64,000 nucleotides of DNA, taken from assembly GCA_009760855.2 (NCBI GenBank), contig WPIO01000001.1, positions 12,219,501-12,283,500 on the forward strand, read 5' to 3'. This document shows positions 57,743 to 64,000 of the stretch, piece by piece. The notes under the pieces are model-generated. The model made no database searches, was not told the origin of the DNA, and worked only from the letters and a program-made list of their open reading frames with translations. Position 1 is the first letter of the stretch, and each line of letters starts with the position of its first letter. A program made the position numbers and the translations under genes. This stretch comes from Cristatella mucedo. Lineage: Eukaryota; Bryozoa; Phylactolaemata; Cristatellidae.

Positions 57743-59099
57743 CTAAGTGAGAGCAACGCAAAGATTCGTCAAAACTAGAATATGCAACGTGCAAGCAAGT
57801 CCATTTTCAGCACCAATCCCCAGATTCATGGCTCGTAGAGGCATGTCTTTTCTTAAAGCCAAGGCTAAGCTGTTTGAGAGAACCAGCTAATGCAAGTTTA
57901 AAAATCACAAGAATGCCCTCTCCTACTGCTCAATATAGTAAGTGAAGTTTATAAGTGCAACAGTTTTTAAATAAAATACATTCAATAATTAGCACTTCCC
58001 CAGTCAGTTTTGGGCCACAAGTAGCTTTAATAAAATTGTCACAAAAAGGACAAGTTCACTCGGGCGCAGGAGATGCTGAGTAGAGCAGATATAACGGTAG
58101 CCTTTAGCAGAGACTTGAATTATATCAAAGCAATGCAGGCGAAATGACAGACTCCGAAAGCAAGTCCCAGACATTCGGTGCATACGACCCGAACACCAAA
58201 AGATGTCAATTGAGTGCAGGAAAGGCGAGACGACTGAGCGGCTGAGGAGCGAGAGCACACGGTGGGAGGAGCGGCGGCAGTTGGATTGGGAGGCTGGTGC
58301 AAGTGGCAGCTTCAGAATATGAAAGAAACTAGAGTTTTGCAATGCAGCAACGTCAACCAGTGCTGATTTCCCAGCAATTAGGGAAAGGATACTGTCATTC
58401 CACTGTCTTTCAAGTGTGTACCTACGGCACATTTCCATCGAAATATTCAGATCCAAACAAAGCCTCAGAAAAACTCGAAATAAAAAGACAACTTTGGATT
58501 AACCGGTGATGCTCTTGATATTGGAGGTAGTAAAGGTGCTATTAATCTCTAGTTTCAGCAAGGCGCCGGCAACAAATTTGGCTTACCAACAGAAATCTTC
58601 CGAGTGCGCAGTGTAAAAAAAGGAGCACACTTTGTATTTCACGTCATTCACTGCCACTTATCACACGAGGTCAACCCACTGCTCCTCTTTAAGTGTCATC
58701 TACAAGTTGGTATATTGTGTACGACAATTCTTGCACACAGCTTGCACATTCGGCGCCATGCTTTCCGATTCTGACGTAGATAAAGGACTGATGCACAGAT
58801 TCTCTTTCCTCCTTTCGCTTGTCTCTTCTCTCATTTCGCCCTTTTCTTGGCCAGCCTGTGATCTAAGTAAGCGTTTTTCAACTCTTCCATTTGTATGCTA
58901 GCGCAGAGTAACAATCCTCCCACATCGGCACGACGCCTTGCAAGGTCGTGGCGAGAGATATAGAACCCCTCGCACTTGTGCTAATCACAACTGCTCTAAT
59001 TCATACTTTTTTTACTGGTACGCTTCCAGAAAGTCAGAAAAAAAGTTATCCCAAGACCAGACGCAGATGAACAGAGCAATGAAGCATTAGTAACACTAG

Positions 59100-59750
<651 letters not shown>

Positions 59751-59784
59751 CCTAGGTTTGCATGCGCACGTGAATGCATGTGCT

Positions 59785-59786
<2 letters not shown>

Positions 59787-59879
<93 letters not shown>

Positions 59880-59892
59880 GACAGAGACACAG
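59787..59892. repeat. (GA)n microsatellite
   Basis: About 42 GA units followed by GACA variants. Confidence 0.96.
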
Positions 59893-60007
59893 AGAGAGAA
59901 TTAGAAATGCCAAAGCAACAACATGGAGGCGTTCAAGAATGCTATGAAATCCAGGTACGAGTGAGTGGAGCAGCAGATAGCACGGAGGCAGTTTTGCATT
60001 TGCTAAC

Positions 60008-60156
60008 CTGTCTCTGCAGCACGATAGCTGCTCTCAGTCGCCGTATGTGGAGCTTCTTGGAGGCGAGCTGCTTTCGCACCGAGTAGCCACGCCAGGCTCG
60101 CTGAATGCACAGTGCTGACGCCTCCTGCTCACTTCTAATGTGCTTGGCGATTTCAC
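60008..60156 (-). CDS. IQCB1: IQCB1 exon with second IQ region
   Basis: 149 nt. It begins with two bases that complete the Gly codon split at 61879 (acceptor 'ctttcggatccag') and ends in phase 0 at 'AGAGACAG|gttagc'. It encodes EIAKHIRSEQEASALCIQ, RAWRGYSVRKQLASKKL and RRLRAAIVLQRQ. Two IQ calmodulin-binding motifs are visible, CIQRAWRGYSVRK and AAIVLQRQ, the latter continued by FRRVLSK in the next exon. Confidence 0.93.
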
Positions 60157-60835
60157 CTGGATCCGAAAGCCTTACCGATTTGGTCACTTTGACAAGGTGC
60201 ATCCATTTTGACAAAAGAAAGGCAAGCACACTGGGAGTTCTCAGCATGCGGTTTCAAATATGAAGATGGACAAGCTTGCTTGCCAAAAGTGGACGTTCAC
60301 TTGTCCAGAAGGCTGTCAGAAGGCTCGACCTGCCCACTCGAGATCCTGACAGCTATGGGGGCACCTTGCCTTGGACATTTTGGTATTGCATAGAAGCAAA
60401 CAACAGCTTTTTTTTTAGCCCTGCCAAAGTAGAAAATATTAAATTCCAAGTTGCACAGAATTAAAAGCTGCTAAGCCTGCAGACCGGGAGTCATGGAGCC
60501 AGATCTATGGCCTTTGCATATACGGTCAAGGTTCAGCAACCACTAGCTAATTCCAGCTATGGCATTTATATCCTGATCAGGTGCGGGTGCAGGGCATGCT
60601 GGGACGGTCCCTATAGTACCAGGTAAGATATGATAGAAAGCACCGTGGAGCGTGTGGAGAATAGGATGACTAGGCTGAGATGATTTGAAAACAGCTAGAT
60701 CAGCACAAGTTATTTCGGCAGGATGCAGTAGTGCAGAGCATTTCCACTGAGCCAGCGAGTGAGCTCACAAGAGCACAGGACAGACTAAAGCATGCTCACT
60801 TGCACGTGTGTGCATGCATGTGATCGGGCGCGTAC

Positions 60836-60912
60836 ATGTGTGTGTGTATGTATGCGCGTGTGTACGTGTGTGTATTTATGCATGCGAATGTGGGCATGTG
60901 TGTGCGTGTGGG

Positions 60913-60984
<72 letters not shown>

Positions 60985-60990
60985 TGCGTG
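60836..60990. repeat. (GT)n microsatellite
   Basis: Imperfect GTGTATGT and GCGTGT units lead into about 31 pure GT units (60918-60980), a sequence able to adopt Z-DNA. Confidence 0.96.
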
Positions 60991-61387
60991 CATGCATGCA
61001 CGCATCAAACTTACCAACAGGGAAGACTGAGCCCATGCCCAAGCTAGCTACATGTCAAAGGCACAGCAGTGGACATACACTCGTACGTGTACCCACATGT
61101 CCGGGCACATGCACATACACTCACTCACATGCTCATAAATGAATCACACGCATGTACACACCGACCAGGATGATAGCATGCATCCACAGAGGCAGGTGCA
61201 CGTATGATTGTTCTAATGAGTTAATGTTCAGCTTGGTCACATGGAGCAGTTGCATGCTCACACGAGCTCCTACGATTCAACTGGACTCTGGGCTCAGGCA
61301 TGCATGAGCACTGCCTGTCGCGTTTGGTAGAGACTGCCGTCGGTGGATATCGTCACTCGAGGCAATGAGGGTGAGAGAAAGATAGCC

Positions 61388-61492
<105 letters not shown>

Positions 61493-61544
61493 GTACAGAA
61501 AAAAGATATGCATCTGCACGCGAGAACCAGTGGTGCAAGTGCTT

Positions 61545-61760
61545 AATTTAACCATGCTGACTGTTTGCCTGCTGATACCAACCATATGTACATGTTGACC
61601 CTGTGCATGTAACAACTAACAATCTTATGCTTGATGACATTGCGAATGTTACCACTAATTCATTTGGTCATGGTTTCTGTACACCACATGTAAAGTGCCT
61701 AAAAAGAGATACAGTTCTCTGGGAGTGCTATACAAATGTATTACTATTATTAGTATTATC
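61545..61760 (+). mobile_element. decayed LINE family A 3' UTR
   Basis: Contains 'gttgaccctgtgcatgtaac', 'ccacatgtaaagtgcctaaa' and 'gtgctatacaaatg' followed by TATTACTATTATT, matching the order of the family 3' UTR. Confidence 0.7.
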
Positions 61761-61878
61761 TACGGCCGAGAGAGCGGCAACCACGTCTTGCAAATTCAGC
61801 CGAGCCTGCCCACGAGGCGAGCAGGTCGGCCCAGCAGCAACGGCAATGGCGTTAGCGCTGAAGCAGCGAAAGTGCTAC

Positions 61879-62021
61879 CTGCGGGCAGAACGCTCAGGAT
61901 CTGCAGCCTCTTTTGCCTCGTGTCACGCATGGCCTGCTTTCGAGCCACGAGCAGCTTGTGCTGCAGATCAGACTGCTGCTGGTGCTCCTCCTTCTGGCGA
62001 AGCTCGCGAGCCTTGCGCCTC
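61879..62021 (-). CDS. IQCB1: IQCB1 exon, coiled-coil between IQ regions
   Basis: 143 nt. The acceptor 'ctttcactatccttcaag' supplies the last base of the Arg codon started at 62731, and the donor 'CCCGCAG|gtagca' leaves phase 1. It encodes RRKARELRQKEEHQQQSD, LQHKLLVARKQAMRDTRQ and KRLQILSVLPA, the charged helix that separates the two IQ regions in nephrocystin-5. Confidence 0.93.
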
Positions 62022-62123
62022 CTTGAAGGATAGTGAAAGAAAGAGCGCACATGAGAGTACCGGCCAATCTGCCAGTGGCCAGTGGCCGTTGAGGCAGCCG
62101 AACGCGCAGGTCAACAACAAGTG

Positions 62124-62125
<2 letters not shown>

Positions 62126-62155
<30 letters not shown>

Positions 62156-62187
62156 CCCTCTCCCTCTCTCTCTCTCTCTCTCTCCTT

Positions 62188-62256
<69 letters not shown>

Positions 62257-62290
62257 CCTCTCTCTCTCTCTCTCTCCCTCTCTCCCTCTC

Positions 62291-62349
<59 letters not shown>

Positions 62350-62451
62350 CCCTCCTTCTCTCTCTCCCTCCCTCCTTCCCTCTCTCTCCTTCCCTCTCTC
62401 TCCCTCCCTCCTTCCCTCTCTCTCCCTCCTTCCCTACCTCCCTCTCCCTCC

Positions 62452-62536
<85 letters not shown>
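62126..62536. repeat. (CT)n/(CCCT)n tract with 30-base poly-C
   Basis: CT units with frequent CCCT and CCTT variants, and a C30 homopolymer at 62453-62482. The complement is a long poly-purine strand in the sense orientation of IQCB1, inside its intron. Confidence 0.97.
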
Positions 62537-62539
<3 letters not shown>

Positions 62540-62730
62540 GACCAAGAGGAAGCTGGCTAATACATGCAGCACAGCAAACTGCCCAGCACTGACCGTGGGC
62601 ATAAAGCTCACCAGTGCCGGGCGGATGCAACCGGGAGTCGGCAATTGCATCACAGCCACGTTGCGCCCGGCTCCGCTGCTGCCGTGGCCGAAGGCATCGA
62701 TGCTGCTGCTGCTGCTGGGGTGGGCTTTAC

Positions 62731-63024
62731 CTGAACACCCTCTGCAGTGCAGTAACGGCGCTGCTGGCTCGCTCCAGCTGGCGCCGCGCTCGGTAGCTCC
62801 TCCAGTGCGCCTGGATGACGATGGCGGAGGCGACGTGCCGCTCGCTCACCGTCTGCTTGGCGGCGCCAGTCTCGAGCAGGCCGAGCAGGACCCTGAGGTC
62901 CTGCCCGAAGCCCTTGCCCGTCCACTTGGACAGCAGGGGTCGCAGGCCACGGTAGCGGACGCCGAGAGACGGGCCGAGCCGCCGGTGCGCCGTGCATATG
63001 CTGCACAGGAGCCTCGTGGCGGCG
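62731..63024 (-). CDS. IQCB1: IQCB1 exon with first IQ motif (5' edge uncertain)
   Basis: Nephrocystin-5 is a calmodulin-binding ciliary protein of the transition zone and basal body that works with CEP290, and its loss causes retinal-renal ciliopathy in humans. This minus-strand exon ends at 'GTGTTCAG|gtaaag' (phase 2). It encodes helical-repeat sequence (LLCSICTAHRRLGPSL, LRPLLSKWTGKGFGQDL, VLLGLLETGAAKQTVSE) and then the first IQ motif, ASAIVIQAHWRSYRARRQL, followed by AVTALQRVF. The acceptor at 63024 ('cgcttgcag') is my choice, but another at about 63127 is possible because the frame stays open. Together the six exons give about 355 codons, matching the C-terminal part of the roughly 600-residue family. 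The N-terminal part lies beyond the window. Confidence 0.88.
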
Positions 63025-63127
63025 CTGCAAGCGAGAGCCAAGCTGCACAGCGAGCCAAGCGTGACACAGGAGCGGCAAGCGAGCGGCTCGGCCGGGTTTG
63101 CGCGACTCGCCGACAGAAGCCTTGCAG

Positions 63128-64000
63128 CAGCAGCACGGGGCGGTGCAAGCGACGGACGCAGCAGCAGCAGCAGCATCGGCAGCAGCAGCAGCAGAGCACG
63201 CGCGAGTGGCAACAAGAGCAGAGCTGCATGCTGCGCTCTTGTTCTGCTGATCGGCTCTCATGCTGCTGCTGCCACCACTGCAATCAGTGGGATCCAGCTG
63301 GATTGAGGCATCTGATTTCCACTTCAGCTTTTTCGATTCGACTCGGCTAGAACTTCGTTGCAGGTTAACAGGTGACAAGTGACAGTGACAAGCACGTGGT
63401 GAGCGCTAGCGGGACGAGGGTGGTTGGTTCGAGGTAGTCGCGGTTGCAAGCGATCTAAATGACACGGGAAAATTAAATTAAATTCTAAAATTCTAAATGA
63501 CACGAGAAGACCGGTTAGAAAATAATCAGCAAGAGTTGTACAAGGCTAGATTTATCCAGATAGTAGGTAGACAGATAGCACAAGCATTCAGAGAATAACT
63601 TGGCACCCCATTGTCCTGAGGCATTTGGTACCTACTGACTTATTAGAATGTTGTCATAGGTTTGGTATACTACACCGGTTCGTGTAGCCTTGGCTACAGG
63701 AGATGATCAGAATTAACCATGACACAGTTAAAGCTGTACATGGGACATAACTTCCGAGCTTATGGAGTAATTATTACTGATCAACCGGCAGCCATCCTAA
63801 CTATTTTAGCAAAGGAGAAACATGGTCAAACCTCTGTAATTTGCAAACTAGCCTTACAGCCATATTCACAGCCATTTACAGTGGCCTAGTTGCTTTTTTT
63901 GCTAACCTAGCCAAAAGGAAATTACAATAATCAAGCTGAGACAGAGCAACGGAGCAAGTTAAATTTTTTTCAGGCCTCCGTGGAAGACAGCCTATTATCT
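63128..64000 (-). other. probable IQCB1 intron/upstream sequence, no exon recognised
   Basis: Contains CAG/CTG-rich sequence at 63160-63200 and AT-rich sequence beyond. About 63880-63985 loosely resembles the minus-strand LINE C-terminal region ('tacaataatcaagctgagac'). The upstream IQCB1 exons must lie past 64000 or be too short to see. Confidence 0.4.

Noticed and set aside
61603-63350. Plus-strand frames of 329 and 422 codons across 61.6-63.3 kb
   Set aside because: They run over the CT tract and antisense to confirmed IQCB1 exons; the apparent protein is low-complexity.

Overview
The window is nuclear DNA from an animal. It has GT-AG introns, a Rho-family GTPase gene, the C-terminal half of a nephrocystin-5 (IQCB1) gene, tRNA-derived SINEs, CR1/L2-type LINEs and many dinucleotide microsatellites. 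No bacterial operon, phage or CRISPR structure is visible. The phylum cannot be fixed from sequence alone; a ciliated non-vertebrate metazoan is the reasonable inference.

Layout. 0-5.9 kb: an unidentified minus-strand gene (phase-matched exons 4980-4011 and 3126-2971), LINE tails and a SINE. 5.87-8.16 kb: a young 5'-truncated L2-like LINE (family A) on the minus strand with a target duplication, inside an older dispersed repeat. 9.5-9.8 kb: a long GA/GACA tract. 10.9-15.9 kb: a 20-bp minisatellite, LINE relics, and candidate minus-strand exons separated by a second young family A copy (14.02-15.42 kb). 16.5-17.6 kb: two more candidate minus-strand exons and a tRNA-like SINE. 18-24 kb: decayed LINEs, one carrying a 187-bp hAT element with perfect 8-bp target duplications that resembles SPIN. 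25-27.4 kb: an AT-cored palindrome, a 659-bp pogo/Tigger-like element and a dispersed repeat. 29.5-39.7 kb: plus-strand family A LINEs, one of them chimeric, and nested SINEs.

39.9-47.9 kb: the rho locus on the plus strand. One N-terminal exon is followed by two complete, alternative C-terminal modules. Module a is a single exon; module b is two exons split by a 4.35-kb intron. Either can join exon 1 in phase 0, giving Rho GTPases of 193 or 192 residues that differ in the C-terminal half and CAAX box. This is the most interesting feature.

49.5-55.7 kb: another family A copy, an unidentified minus-strand ORF, and a nearly complete second LINE (family B) with endonuclease and reverse transcriptase segments, followed by an inverted copy of its 3' end. 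56.1-63.0 kb: six phase-compatible minus-strand exons of IQCB1, ending at a TAA at 56145-56143. Its introns hold very long GA/CT and GT tracts, and its N-terminal half lies beyond the window.

Genes occupy little of the window; most recognisable sequence is retroelement. Both SINE families end in a 3' sequence resembling that of family A, which suggests that family A machinery mobilises them.
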